Shown here: positions 13,163-23,800 of the stretch, piece by piece
How positions within the stretch are numbered: the stretch's first letter is position 1
How the letters are laid out: every line of letters starts with the position of its first letter
Assembly (NCBI RefSeq): GCF_017591425.1
Contig: NW_024467083.1
Coordinates: 16,235,001 to 16,299,000, forward strand
Reading direction: 5' to 3'
DNA length: 64,000 bases
Source of the DNA: Ochotona curzoniae
Taxonomy: Eukaryota > Chordata > Mammalia > Lagomorpha > Ochotonidae
Notes under the pieces: generated by a model
What the model was told of the DNA's origin: nothing
Databases searched by the model: none
What the model saw: the letters and a program-made list of their open reading frames with translations, nothing else
Position numbers and translations under genes: made by a program

Positions 13163-14290
13163 ATGACAACACAGACAACTGGGAGCATAGTGTGAATTTC
13201 CTCCTGGAGAAAAGCATGGAAGAGGTCATTGAAGAGTTGATTTCTCTGTATAGACAGGTTCCACAGTTGCTACCATCTCAGGCATGGTCCAGGTTGGCTT
13301 TGTTAGTCAGAGATGCGCAGTTACCAATAGGGGAGGCTGTGAGATGTCAGAGCAAGGAGTCAGACAGGAACTAATGTGAGTTGAAAGTGGAACTTTAACG
13401 AAATATGAATCCCTACTTGTAAAACATTATTCAATTTTGTTTCCTTTTAAAAACATGAATGGAGAGGAGGACTGCAATGGAATAGTGTCAAGAAAGGGAA
13501 CACATAGCAGATGTCAGTTCCCTATACATTTAATACATGTTATATTCACTCATTGAGTTGGCCCTCGGTGAGCATGCAGAGTTGCTAGGGGTTGTGGAAT
13601 GCTCTAGGTGAGGAGGGGAAACCAGCTTGTAATTAGGAAGTATTTGTGGACCAGCACACTAATTTCGATGCCATTGAAGCTTTTCTGCACGAGCATACAC
13701 ATTCATAGCTGTCAAGTGTGTAGCCAATAGCCACAAGTGGAAGCACCTGAGAAAAAGCTGCCTTTCCCTGGCATGTAAGGGCTTAAGGCACAGTGGTGGT
13801 AAGGAAGCAGAAGACAACAAATGGTAGCTGAAGGTTGTGCTGCACAGAGATGTTGAGTGCTAATTTAGGACTGGTAAGGGGATACGAATTGTGCAGGGTA
13901 AGTGTTGCTGTGAGAAAACAGAACTTTCTGTCTGTAATAACTAATGGTGGACCTAGGGCTTATCTGTGTGTGAGGGTCTGATGCATTTGATGAAATGATT
14001 ATCTGTATAATGACCTTGAGCGATGAGGCGGCCACACATACCTCATCCTGTAGGAGACACAGCAGAGATTCATGCTCTTGGAATGCCAAAACTCATCCTA
14101 AAAAAATCTTAAAAGTTCCTATTGCCACTGTTTCCTGTAGAAACAATGAGGTGGCTTTTGGGCCAGGTTAATCCTTCTAGATAAGAAACATTTCCTTGGA
14201 GGGGCTCTACATGTAAAGTGTTAAAAGTAATCCTTCTAGATAAGAAACATTTCCTTGGAGGGGCTCTACATGTAAAGTGTTAAACCAGAA
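13163..14290 (+). other. Segment between repeated AGATATTCATAA boundaries
   Basis: Bounded on the left by AGATATTCATAA (13151-13162) and on the right by an A-run then the same 12 bases (about 14298-14309). It contains no SINE and no recognised gene; a 60-codon frame at 13192-13374 is unremarkable. It could be a retroposed copy with its own duplication, but no source is recognised. Confidence 0.35.
14169..14284 (+). repeat. Perfect 59-base tandem duplication
   Basis: TAATCCTTCTAGATAAG starts at 14169 and again at 14228. The two copies are identical through ACATGTAAAGTGTTAAA. Such identity implies a recent event or polymorphism. Confidence 0.95.
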
Positions 14291-14309
14291 AAAAAAAGAT
14301 ATTCATAAG

Positions 14310-15164
14310 ACTCAAATGAAAAGCTGTGGTAACATTGCTATAAGTATTCTAGATTCTTACCTAGAGATTAAATACTAGATAAACGTCTGATACTTGATCC
14401 ACAAAAATCCTAAAGCAAAACTTCAAGTGGACAGCAAGTGCGTGATCTGCTAATATTTAATTGATGCTATGAAGTAAGAAACTTGTTTATGATCTCAACA
14501 ATATGTAAACCAGCCAATCACAGTGGGTACTTCATAGGTGTTTGGATGATAGGTAGAAGGATAAATAACAGTTACTGCTTCATGAGTCCTATGTTAAACT
14601 TCCACAATCTTTTTATTTTATATGTGGTAATTATGCTTGTTGATACCAAATTGAGGCTAACAACATGAAAAATGTGTTCAAAGTTACGCTGCTAGAAGAT
14701 GACAGAATCAATACCCACCATTTACCCAAGGTGTTACCATTTCCTAAATTCTAGTACGGGAAAGAAAACACTTCACTTTGATACTATGGTGTTAATTATG
14801 TGTAATCTCAAATAAGAATGCATGAAAATCAAGTGGAGATGCTGACAAGCCACATTTTCATGAGAAATTATATAAAAAAAAAACCCAACTGGGGAGTCAC
14901 ATAATTTAGACTGTAAAATAAAGAACACATTCTGTTTGAATATGTACCATTCAGAAAACCAACTTAGGTGTAACCACTGTGAACACACATGCACACATTA
15001 CTTTGATGTATCAAATAATATGTTCTTAACACACTGATACCCAACATATAGAAGAGTTTTGCTCAGAACTTAAAAAAAAAAAGAAAAGAAAAAAGTGGCC
15101 ACATCATGCCACTTTGAAAGTGCAGTTTCAGGTCCACTTCTTACATGTATCTCCCCCAAGTCCA
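14310..15164. other. Intron with a decayed MIR
   Basis: About 14600-14725 resembles MIR (AATTGAGGCTAAC, GTTCAAAGTTACGCTGCTAGAAG, matching the 'GGCTCAGAGAGG...ACACAGCTAGTAAG' core). Otherwise unique. Confidence 0.45.
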
Positions 15165-15395
15165 CTGTGTGAAACAGAAGCTTATTTAATCTTAATAGCT
15201 TTGGACATTATAAGATCTGAAATGCTTTCTAAATCAAAGAAAGCAGTAAGTTCAGCCCTCTTCATACAACATATTAAAAACTATGCTACAGAGTGAGTAA
15301 ATGACTTGACTCAAGTTATACTGCTTGGGCTGTAAATGAAAGACTTGAATCCAATATTTCTCACTCTGTCACTGGCCCTTTCAATAAGGCTAGTC
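15165..15395 (+). mobile_element. MIR SINE fragment
   Basis: TGACTTGACTCAAGTTATACTGC, then GAAAGACTTGAATCCAATATTTC and a CTGTCACTGGCCCTTTCA end follow the MIR 3' order. Confidence 0.55.
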
Positions 15396-16189
15396 TTTGT
15401 TAACTAAAAATATTTTCACTGGCTTAGACACACTCTTCAGACAACCCTAACTCAAGTTATGTGCATGTTACAAACAATAGACTTTTAACATATGCTTCAA
15501 AAGTCAAACACACCAGAAGCCGCCAACATGCATGACTGGATCTTGTAAAGACAGGAAGCCTGGTGCTAAACCAGAAATTGGAGTTGATAATTGATGTCTG
15601 AGTGGTGGTGATTAGCAAATATAGAGTTGGTATTCAGTACGTCATTGCTGATCTGAAGTAAATGTGCTAACCATTTTTCTGTTTAAAAACACTACCCTTA
15701 CTTTCTCCTAACCATTATAATTCCTCAGCTACCCCCATGAAGACATACACACATTTTGTCACTCCAAAGATCTCATTCCTCCTGCAACTCTCCTGATAGC
15801 TTCCAAAGCTAATCTATCATCATACCAGAAAATTTTTGTTTCCGGGCAGCTAAGAGAAAATGACAACTAATAATGTCCTCTCTGTCTAGAAATAACAGAA
15901 TCCAGCACAATTTAGTTAAAAGAAAAAAAGAGGATTATAGTGGTTGTCACAGAACTTGAATTATAGTTCTACTTCTAACATTATATGCTGTGAGGAATAA
16001 ATGAAATCACAAATCTGAAAATACCACAATATACCTAAAAGCACTATCTAAATATAATGTGATAGGGAAATAGAAAATTTTAAAAAGTTATGACATAATT
16101 AGGTTTTACAAATCAAATATATCAGTAAACAAATCTGTTACTCTTTCAAAATAAAGATATATAAGCATCTCCTTTAAAAATAGAAAGAA
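15396..16189. other. Unique intron
   Basis: AT-rich; no gene or confident repeat. Confidence 0.55.
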
Positions 16190-17138
16190 ATAAAGAATTT
16201 CAAATGGCTAATACATATGAGAAAATGCTCAGCCTTCCTAATTATTATGGAAATACAAATAAAAACCACATTAATGTTCCATATAGTCCCAGTGAGATTG
16301 GCTTATGTTCATAAATGTATTGTATGACCCAGCTATTCTACTCATGAGAATATATTCAATGGAAATGATGTCTGCATATGAGAAAGTGATCTGGGGCCTG
16401 GTGCAGTGGCCTAGTGGCTGAAGTCCTCACCTTGAATGCACCAGGATCCCATATGGGAGCCGGTCCTAATCCTGGCAGCCCCTCTTCCCATCCAACTCCC
16501 TGCTTGTGGCCTGGGAGGGCAGTGGAGGACAGTCCAATGTCTTGGGACACTGTGTAGGAGAACTGGAAGAAATTCCTGGCTCCTGGCTTCAGATCGGCAT
16601 GGCTCTATCCATTGCAGTCATTTGGGGAGCGAATCACTGGACGGAAGATCCTCCTGTCTCTCCTCTCTGTATATCTAACTTTACAATAAAAATAAATCTT
16701 TTTTAAACAAGAGAAAGTGATCTGAAACCCTATATTTGTAGCAGTACAGTCTACAATAGTGAAGACAGGGAAAGAATCCAGATGCCTGTTGAAAAAGTAA
16801 TGGATAAGGAAATCATGGTACATCTGCTCAATGGAAAAGAAAGAAATGAAAAAAGAAAAAGTAGTTCTACCATTTGCAACAGAAGAGCCCCACTAGAGAC
16901 AATAGTGCTTAGTGAAATGAGCCAAACCCAAAATGACAAATACCAATATTCGCTCTGATATAAGGGAACCTCCATGAAAAATGCAAGATAAACATATGCA
17001 GGTAAGTGTGTATATATATTCTCATAGATGAACTGCTTAATGGAGACTAGCATATTGGAAAGTGAAAATATGAGGCAATATCTATCTCTACTCCTGAATA
17101 AAAAGAGAACTCCCAATGAAATTTTTAAATGCACCTAC
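16190..17138 (+). mobile_element. Lagomorph L1 3' part (ORF2 end and 3' UTR), SINE-interrupted
   Basis: Decayed ORF2 C-terminal words (AAATGGCTAATACATATGAG, ATGGAAATACAAATAAAAACC, GTATGACCCAGCTATTCTACT) and then 3' UTR (TGAACTGCTTAATGGAGACTAG, CTACTCCTGAATAAAAAGAG). The homologous stretch at 39710-40445 is clearly the same element family. A C-SINE interrupts it at 16394-16710. It is cut short at about 17138 where a different part of L1 begins. Confidence 0.82.
16394..16710 (+). mobile_element. C-SINE inside L1, with target-site duplication
   Basis: Flanked by the 14-base GAGAAAGTGATCTG at 16380-16393 and 16711-16724. Head GGGCCTGGTGCAGTGGCC, CCCATATGGGAGCCGG, GGCATGGCTCTATCC and tail TTACAATAAAAATAAATC. 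It postdates the L1 it sits in. Confidence 0.96.
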
Positions 17139-17435
17139 CATATTAACCCTGAATGTGAATGGCTTAAATTCACCAATCAAGCATCATAGATTAGCACAGC
17201 AGATCAATAAACAAAATCTATCTATCTGTTGCCTACAGGAGATGCATCTCACTAACAAAGATATGCACAAACTCAAAGTGAGAAGATGGATAAATATATT
17301 CCAGGCTAATTGCAAAGAAAAACAAGCGGGTGTAGTCGTTGTTACAGCAGATAATATAGACTTTGATTTAAAAAGATGAAGAAAGGATACCACATGATCT
17401 AAAGGTCCATTCAGCAAGAAAGGATCACCTAAATA
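17116..17435 (+). pseudogene. L1 ORF2 N-terminal (endonuclease) fragment
   Basis: An 87-codon open frame at 17116-17379 reads ILTLNVNGLNSPIKHHRLAQ, then CCLQEMHLTNKDMHKLK and QAGVVVVTADNIDF: the start of the L1 ORF2 endonuclease, with the catalytic Asn of LNVNGLNS and the Glu of LQE kept. After 17379 the frame is broken but KGPFSKKGS-like coding is still readable to about 17435. Only about the first 100 of some 1,270 residues are present, so it is inactive. Confidence 0.9.
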
Positions 17436-17439
17436 GTTT

Positions 17440-17960
17440 CTTCAGATGTTTTCTTTTTCACCTCTAATTTTACTTGCTTTCTCTCTCTCTTTGCTAGTCT
17501 GGCTTGAAGTTTGTTTTGCTCAGCCTTTTACAAAGTGCTTTTTTTTTTTTACTGCAATTTGTAGTTTTTAAGTTCCATTTATTTTTTGCTGTGATTTTAA
17601 TCATTTCTTGCTTTGTGTTCACCTTTTCATTTTTAATAATTTTTTGAGCTGTATTGTTAGATCATTTATTTGGGATATTTCTACTCTCGTGAGCCTGTGA
17701 TGTTATAAATGTCCCTTTCGATACTGTTTTTGCTACATCTCATGGGATTTGTTATTTTATTTTCATTTCTTCAAAAGTTTTTTCTTATTAATTTATTCAG
17801 TGGCACACGGGCCATTCATACTGTAGCATCATTTTCTTCAAGAAGGTTTTATTTTTTTCATTTCTTCAGTGACACACTGGTCATTCAGTAGCATGTTATT
17901 TAACTTCATATTGTAAATTCTGTATTTTTCTTCCTGTTGATTTTATTTTATAGTTTTTCA
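17440..17960 (-). pseudogene. Inverted L1 ORF2 segment (between endonuclease and RT)
   Basis: On the minus strand the decayed peptide runs MKLNNMLLNDQCVTEEMKK, later ...RKGHL and SQINDLTIQLKKLLK, matching the linker between the endonuclease and reverse transcriptase of L1 ORF2. It is inverted relative to both neighbours (17116-17435 and 17961-18310). The frame contains stops. Confidence 0.72.
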
Positions 17961-18310
17961 TTTAAGAGAATGTATAGTGTGTAATAGAGACTATCATATC
18001 CAGATGTGAGGAGACAATGCAGTACACATCTCTACTTCCAAATAAAAGATGAACTCCAAATGAAACTGTTAAATGCATCTTGACAATAGGATGCTGGACT
18101 TTCTGCCACTGTCCATACCTACAATGTCAGGACACACTTAAACAGCAGAATGGTGGAGTTGTGATTGTTTATGAAAGACTATACTAGTATAATGCTATAT
18201 CCCAAATCAATTGGTGTAAGGGATTTGGGGGAAATGAGGGGAAATCATAGAACCTATGGAACTGTATCATAAAAATTTTAAAAACTATGTAAAAACTATA
18301 TGATGAACAC
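17961..18310 (+). mobile_element. Lagomorph L1 3' UTR end
   Basis: TGAAACTGTTAAATGCATCTTGACAATAGGATGCTGGA is shared in diverged form with 40427-40450. It ends with the purine block GGGGGAAATGAGGGGAAATC and CTGTATCATAAAAATTTTAAAA. Confidence 0.8.
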
Positions 18311-18599
18311 TTTGTTGGAGCTATTGTCACCAGTATTACTATAAGAAAAGAAAAAACATAAGGAAATTGATTGGAACAGGGTAATAATAGGATAGCATCC
18401 CCAAGTGAAATGCCACTGAATGGGAGCTGGCAGTGGAGCGAAGTGATGATGCAGACATGGTGAAGTGGCAGAATGGTAGCCTCTGCAGTCGGCGAAGGCA
18501 GGGACTGCTGCACAGACCCTCTGGTTAGGGCCTAGTTCAGCAAGGCTATATACTGTAGCATCTGGATTTTGCAGTGGTTGTGGTTGATGTTACAGACAA

Positions 18600-20172
18600 A
18601 TCGGAGATGCAATCAGTGAAAGTGTGTCTGAGGATATCCACCAGAAGTCAAACTCAGAAATCATACCGAAGTTGATTAGAGTGGACCTGGAGAAGAAGTA
18701 TCTTTGATTTAGAGTGTAAAATAAGGAGTTAATAACTGAGAGAAAGATAGACTGCATAATGATTTCAGACTTGCATGTAGACTGCACGGCTCTATCAGCC
18801 ACCAATAAAGAGACAGTACTTGAACAGTATCATCAACTATTTTGATCTGACATTTGTATAACTTCTTAACCCCCAGAAGCTGAATACACCCTTTCAAATG
18901 CACAGTTCATCAAAATAGACCACATTCTAGGCTATAAAATAATTACTAAATTTTAAATTATTTAATTTATACAAACTATATTTTTGCAATAGATAATTAA
19001 GCTGGAAATTAGAAAGAGAACTAGATTTGAAGATTCACAAACTTTTTGGAAATTAAGGAATACTTATTAATAAAATCCATAAGAAAGACATAAAAGGGCA
19101 ATTAGAAAATATTTCAAATTGACTAAAAATGATTTAAAAATCTAAAGTTTTTCACAGGTAATAAAAGAATACTTAGAAATTTAGAAAACTACCTGCCTAC
19201 ACTGGAAAGAGAAAAGTGAGTGTTCAAATAAACAAGCAAACATTCTACATTAAGAAATTATAAGAGGAGCAAGTTGACCCCAAAGGAAGCAAAAGAAACT
19301 AATAAAGACTGAATAGAAAGCAATGGTATCAGAAAAGAAAAATAGGAGAAAAATAAAATGAAAAGCCAGTTCTAAGGGAAAATCAAAATCCATAACCATA
19401 TAATCAGGCTGAAGAAGAAAAATAATCACAAATGAGGGAAACAGCACCCTACCTACAGATATTAAAAGCACAGTGAAGGAATATTGTAAACAACTTCATG
19501 CCATTAAATTTGTCAAGTTAGGAAAATTGGACAAATTCCTTTAAAAACTCAAACTATCTGAATAGCTCAAAATTACAGAAATTGAACTTACAGCTTAAGA
19601 AGATCTTCCTACTAAGGAAACTTGAGGCCCAGATAGCTTTCCTGGTGAATTCTACAAAGCACTTCAGAAAGAAAGAATGCCATTGCTAGAAAATCACTTA
19701 CAGAAAATTGAAGAGAGGAAATAGTTTCAATTCATTCTTTGAGCATTAAATGTTACCCAAAACAGATACACACTTCAAGAAAATAAAATATCAAAGGTTA
19801 ATATATGATTGTCATTGAGGTTTATATAAGGAAAGTAACTTTGGTTTAATACGTGACAAATCAATGTTAATAAGCTGGGGAAAAGAGGAAAATGATATCA
19901 CCTCATTTGATGCAGGAAGAGAATTTGACAAAATTCAACACCCATTACTGATTAAAAAATTCTCAGTAAAGTAGAATTAGGACATATTCTCAATATGATA
20001 AAGTTCATTTATGAGACACTAAAGACAGCACTATACTTACTGGTAGAAAACAATACTTTTCCTCTAAATTCAGGAATAAAGCAAGGATGTATTCTTTCAT
20101 CACGTGTATTTAACATTTTATTGTATGTTCTACACATTTCCACAAGGCAAGAGAATAAAAATAAAACGCAGA
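18600..20172 (+). pseudogene. Old L1M ORF2 (endonuclease end to RT), many stops
   Basis: Readable pieces in order: GAATACACCCTTTCAAATGC...ATAGACCACATTCTAGG (endonuclease end), CTGGAAATTAGAAAGAGAACTAG, GGCCCAGATAGCTTTCCTGG with GAATTCTACAAAGC (GPDSFPGEFYKAL), then FIYETLKTALYLLVENNTFP and IKQGCILS in the frame at 19995-20216, which is the RT region. Frames are broken throughout. It resumes after a SINE at 20477. This is a separate, much older element than the lagomorph L1 before it. Confidence 0.85.
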
Positions 20173-20173
20173 G

Positions 20174-20476
20174 GGGGCTAGCCTTGTGGCAAATTGGGTT
20201 TAAGCTGCCCTTGTAACACCAAGATCCCTTGTCAGAGGGCTGGTTCCAGTCCTAGCTTCTTGGCTTCTAATCCAGCCTTCCACTAATGCTCCTTAGAAGA
20301 CAGCAGAGGACAACACAAGTACTTGGGGTCCTGCCAACTTTGTGGGTCACCTGCATAGAGCTACTGTCCCTGGCCTTTGGCGCACACTTACTATTGCAGA
20401 CATCTGGGGAGTGAACCAACAGGTTAAAGATGGCTCTTCACTCTTGCTCTGCCTATCAAATAAACAGTTTCAGAAG
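20174..20476 (+). mobile_element. C-SINE inside the L1M
   Basis: GGGGCTAGCCTTGTGGC head, CTAATCCAGCCTTCC, CAGAGGACAACACAAGTACTTGG, CATCTGGGGAGTGAACCAACAG and tail TATCAAATAAAC. Diverged. It splits the L1M reverse transcriptase. Confidence 0.85.
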
Positions 20477-22335
20477 GAAAAGGTATACATATTACAGAGG
20501 TAGACTAAAACATTTTATTAGCAATTTGATTATCTACTTAACATTCTCCTGGAATCAAGAAGAAAACCTACATGAACCAAGTGATTTTGAAAAGAGTTAC
20601 AAGAGAAAATTGAAAATGCAACAGTGAATTGCATTTTAGTGCACTATAAGGGAACAATAACTGAAATTTAAAGCTATCATTGATAATGGCATCAAAAGGA
20701 AATGTTTAATAATGTATAACAAAAAACAATCAGAATTTTGAAAATCAACAGGCTGCCTAAAAAATTAAAGAAGACCTAAATAGGTAGAAGATCACTCAGT
20801 GTTCAGAAGAGTCAAGGTTGTAAATTTTGCTATTATTACTAACATGAATGTAACTGTAATTAAAATACCAATATGATTTTATTAGTGAAATTGAAAAGAT
20901 GATTCTAAAACTCAGGAAAAGGGTACAGAATAGCCAAATCATATTTGGAAAAAGGAACAAATTTGAAAGACAAACACTACCTAAATTCAAGACTTCTTAT
21001 TGGTTGTAATAATTAAGTCAGACTCATACTGGAATAAAGATAAGAGATCAAGGGAATAGAACTGTCAAGATGACCTACAATTATAATTTGGCCTATACCC
21101 TTTGTCTGTGAAAACAAAGATAAACCAGTTGATTATCCACTCTACAAATGCTGTTTTATGGCTTGGGTATCCATGTGCCGCAAAATATGTACACTACTCA
21201 TCCAATCTGCAAAAATGCCTCAAAATGATTCATAAATCTAAATGTAAAGTTTAAAATTCTAGAAAGAAAAACAACACAGGACAGTATCCACATAACAGGA
21301 AAAGATTTCTTGGATGTGTTATCTATAGTAAGAAAAATTAAAAAAAATAGACTATACCAAAGGAAACTTCTGCTCTATCTCCAACGTTACTAAGAGAATA
21401 AAAAGATAAGCTACAGGTTAAGAGAAAACATACGCAACAGAAAATTTTATAAAGTATTTGTATCCAAAGCACATTAACATTTTAAAAGTTCTATATAAAG
21501 AAAACAGAACTTAAAATTTTTGAAATTTTAAATGACATACTTGAACAAGCCCTTCAGCACTGAAAGTATATGGATGGTAAACAGGAAAACATGTCCCACA
21601 TTGCTAGTCATTAGAGAAATGCAAACTCAAATCACACAGTGAAGTGCCACATGAGGAATAGATCACATTAAAAAGATTAATTACATGTAGTGTTGTCAAG
21701 GAAATGGGGCACTTAGCATTCTCTTGTGCGGTTGATCGAAATAGAACATTGGCATTGTGACTTTGAAAAAAGTTCTGTAATTCTATACATTTTGATTACA
21801 GATCTACCTGTGATCTACCCATTCCTTTCTTGGTATTTCTCACAAAAATAAAAGTATACATTCATGTAAGTTATCTGTGAATATTCATAGAAGCTTTTTT
21901 AGATTTGCCTTTATATCTAAAGCATCTAATATTTGAAAGTCCATCCACACTAGATAACAAATCATGCTGTAACCATGAGTTCATACTCAGTAATACAAAA
22001 ACAATTATTTTTAACAAAGAAATATAGTTGGATTCTGAGAAAATTATGTTGAGTGGCAAAAGGCAGACAAAAAGAATATATACTATGCATTGAGCTACTG
22101 TCTGAAGATAGAGCAGTGGTCACCTGAAGGTTGGGAGGAGGAGGATAGAAAGAGATAGTAGCTGCAGCATGACAGATGATTATAAACAGGCACAAAATAC
22201 AAGAGGTGGTGATAGATAACATTGATTTTCTTGATTGTTACTAATAATTTAGTTTAATTCAACTGTCAAAATAAAACAAAACTGAACACTTTAAATATGT
22301 ACAGTCTAGCATATCTCTAATGTAAGCTTTTTGTT
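20477..22335 (+). mobile_element. Old L1M, ORF2 C-terminal part and 3' UTR
   Basis: AAAATACCAATATGATTTTATTAGTGAAATTGAAAAGATGATTC and AGAATAGCCAAATCATATTTGG are the ORF2 end; CATTAGAGAAATGCAAACTCAAATCACA and, at the far end, GAACACTTTAAATATGTACAG are typical of mammalian L1M 3' regions. Continuation of the element at 18600-20172. Confidence 0.85.
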
Positions 22336-23650
22336 AAGCAGCATGAATGACCCAAATAGAAGCTGTTTCTGTAGGAGTCTTTGTTATAAGACACAGAAAG
22401 ACAGAGTGAGCTACTCAAGTTTTGCTTTATGTACAGAAGAGAAAGAGGTTAGGAAGGGTTTGGAGAGATAAGAGGGCCTGACATAGCCAGAGAAAAGTTT
22501 GAGCTATACAAAGAGTTTGAGCATAGTCATACACTATAGAAAAGGTAACAATAGACAGGAGGTTGAAAATTTAGAGTTCAAGAGCAGACTGACAATATAT
22601 GGAGTGGAAAATCCAAGATGAAAGATAAGACTTGCATAAGAGAACCTTATGGCATAAAAAGGCAGGCATGTTTGTGGTTAGACTGAACAATGCAGGAGAA
22701 GATAAAGAGGAAGTATAAATGGGAAGGATGAGATACATGAGCAGAATATTTACGAATGGTGCAGTGTTGGAAAAGTCATCAGCTACAAGAAATAAAATGG
22801 TGGTTGGAGGTAGGTGCTTGATCTGGGGGCATTCTCATATGCCAAGAGGGCAGACAACAGAATAGTTTTAAATGAATGCAACACATAACAATAGAATTTG
22901 ATCTCAGTCTTCCCATTTGTTCTCTTTAACTTGAGCAAAATTCCACTCAAGACCTAATCTATGGATCATCAAGGCCTAGGTCTCAAAACAGACTTTTTGC
23001 AAATTGTTTAACTTCTGGGGAAAGCATTTTTAACATGCACAAAGAAACAGAAAAACAATTTAATAAACAAGAATGCTCTATTATCCAGCTTTATCAGCTA
23101 TTAACATGTCCCTATATTTATCCCAGTTAACCAAATACACACATAATGGCTAAGAAAGATTTCACCACCTGTAAATATCTACATGCTCACTTACCTTCCA
23201 TATTTCTTGCTATTTTGTGAATAATGTCTCAAATACCCCTGAGAACTTCAGGTATTATGGGTAGGAAAAAATCAAATACAATCATAAATGGTCACTAGTG
23301 AGCTAATTAGGTAGTTTTCCTGAAGTTAACTGTTAATATATTAAAGCCATGCAAATGAGATCATACCCACAGGTACTAGGCTTGGAAAAATAATGCTTTG
23401 GCAAAGCCTGAATTTTTAATAAAAATGTTAATTATGACTCATAGCACTGTTACTATTTTTTTAACACATTAATGTTCACTGCTATTTCGGCATTGGTAAA
23501 TATAACAAAGGCTAATACATATTTTTTTCTTTCACATCATGCAAAGTCTCTGAAGCTGAAAGTGTTCCATCAGTTTCTAAAAGACAAGAGCTTCATTCTG
23601 TAAGCAGTAATAAATCATTCACTAAATCTTTTAAAAAGATTATAATTTGG
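22336..23650. other. Unique intron next to the SH3 exon
   Basis: No gene or SINE. The 1.3 kb before the exon's donor is free of recognisable repeats. Confidence 0.6.
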
Positions 23651-23656
23651 AAATAC

Positions 23657-23793
23657 CTGCCAAAACAGACTGTGTGCATCTCCTCGGAGAAGTTCAATTG
23701 TATCGCCTGCCTGGATGTGTAACGGGGGTCCTTCATGAAGGGCAGGGGGTGGGAGTCCTGTGTAGTTCCTAATGACCTGCATCTTTGGTAAAC
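23657..23793 (-). CDS. VAV3: VAV3 internal exon, first part of N-terminal SH3 domain
   Basis: VAV3 is a guanine nucleotide exchange factor for Rho/Rac GTPases that works in the cytoplasm below tyrosine-kinase and antigen receptors; its C-terminal SH3-SH2-SH3 part is an adaptor. The exon is 137 bases, that is 2 bases completing a Gly codon plus 45 codons. It starts with LPKMQVIRNYTG (first SH3 strand and RT loop), continues ALHEGPPLHIQAGDTIELLRGD, and ends at LFWQ, where W is the conserved SH3 binding-surface tryptophan. A TTTTCAG acceptor precedes it at 23794-23800 and a GTATTT donor follows at 23651-23656. Entry phase is 1 and exit phase is 0. The peptide closely matches what I know of mammalian VAV3 and is clearly unlike VAV1 and VAV2 at this place. 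There is no stop or frameshift, so it looks functional. The preceding C1-side exon was not found before base 64000. Confidence 0.95.
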
Positions 23794-23800
23794 CTGAAAA

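Larger units (their letters stand above)
1967..23656 (-). other. VAV3: VAV3 intron between the two SH3 exons
   Basis: The 21,690-base intron starts with GTATTT (23656-23651) and ends with TTCAG (1971-1967). It is phase 0. It holds the C-SINEs at 2115-2440, 4801, 6233, 12830, 16394 and 20174, a scrambled L1, an old L1M and a GC-rich repeat element, all listed separately. Confidence 0.92.

Noticed and set aside
16356..16706. Four overlapping frames of 64-80 codons on both strands
   Set aside because: All are within the C-SINE at 16394-16710.
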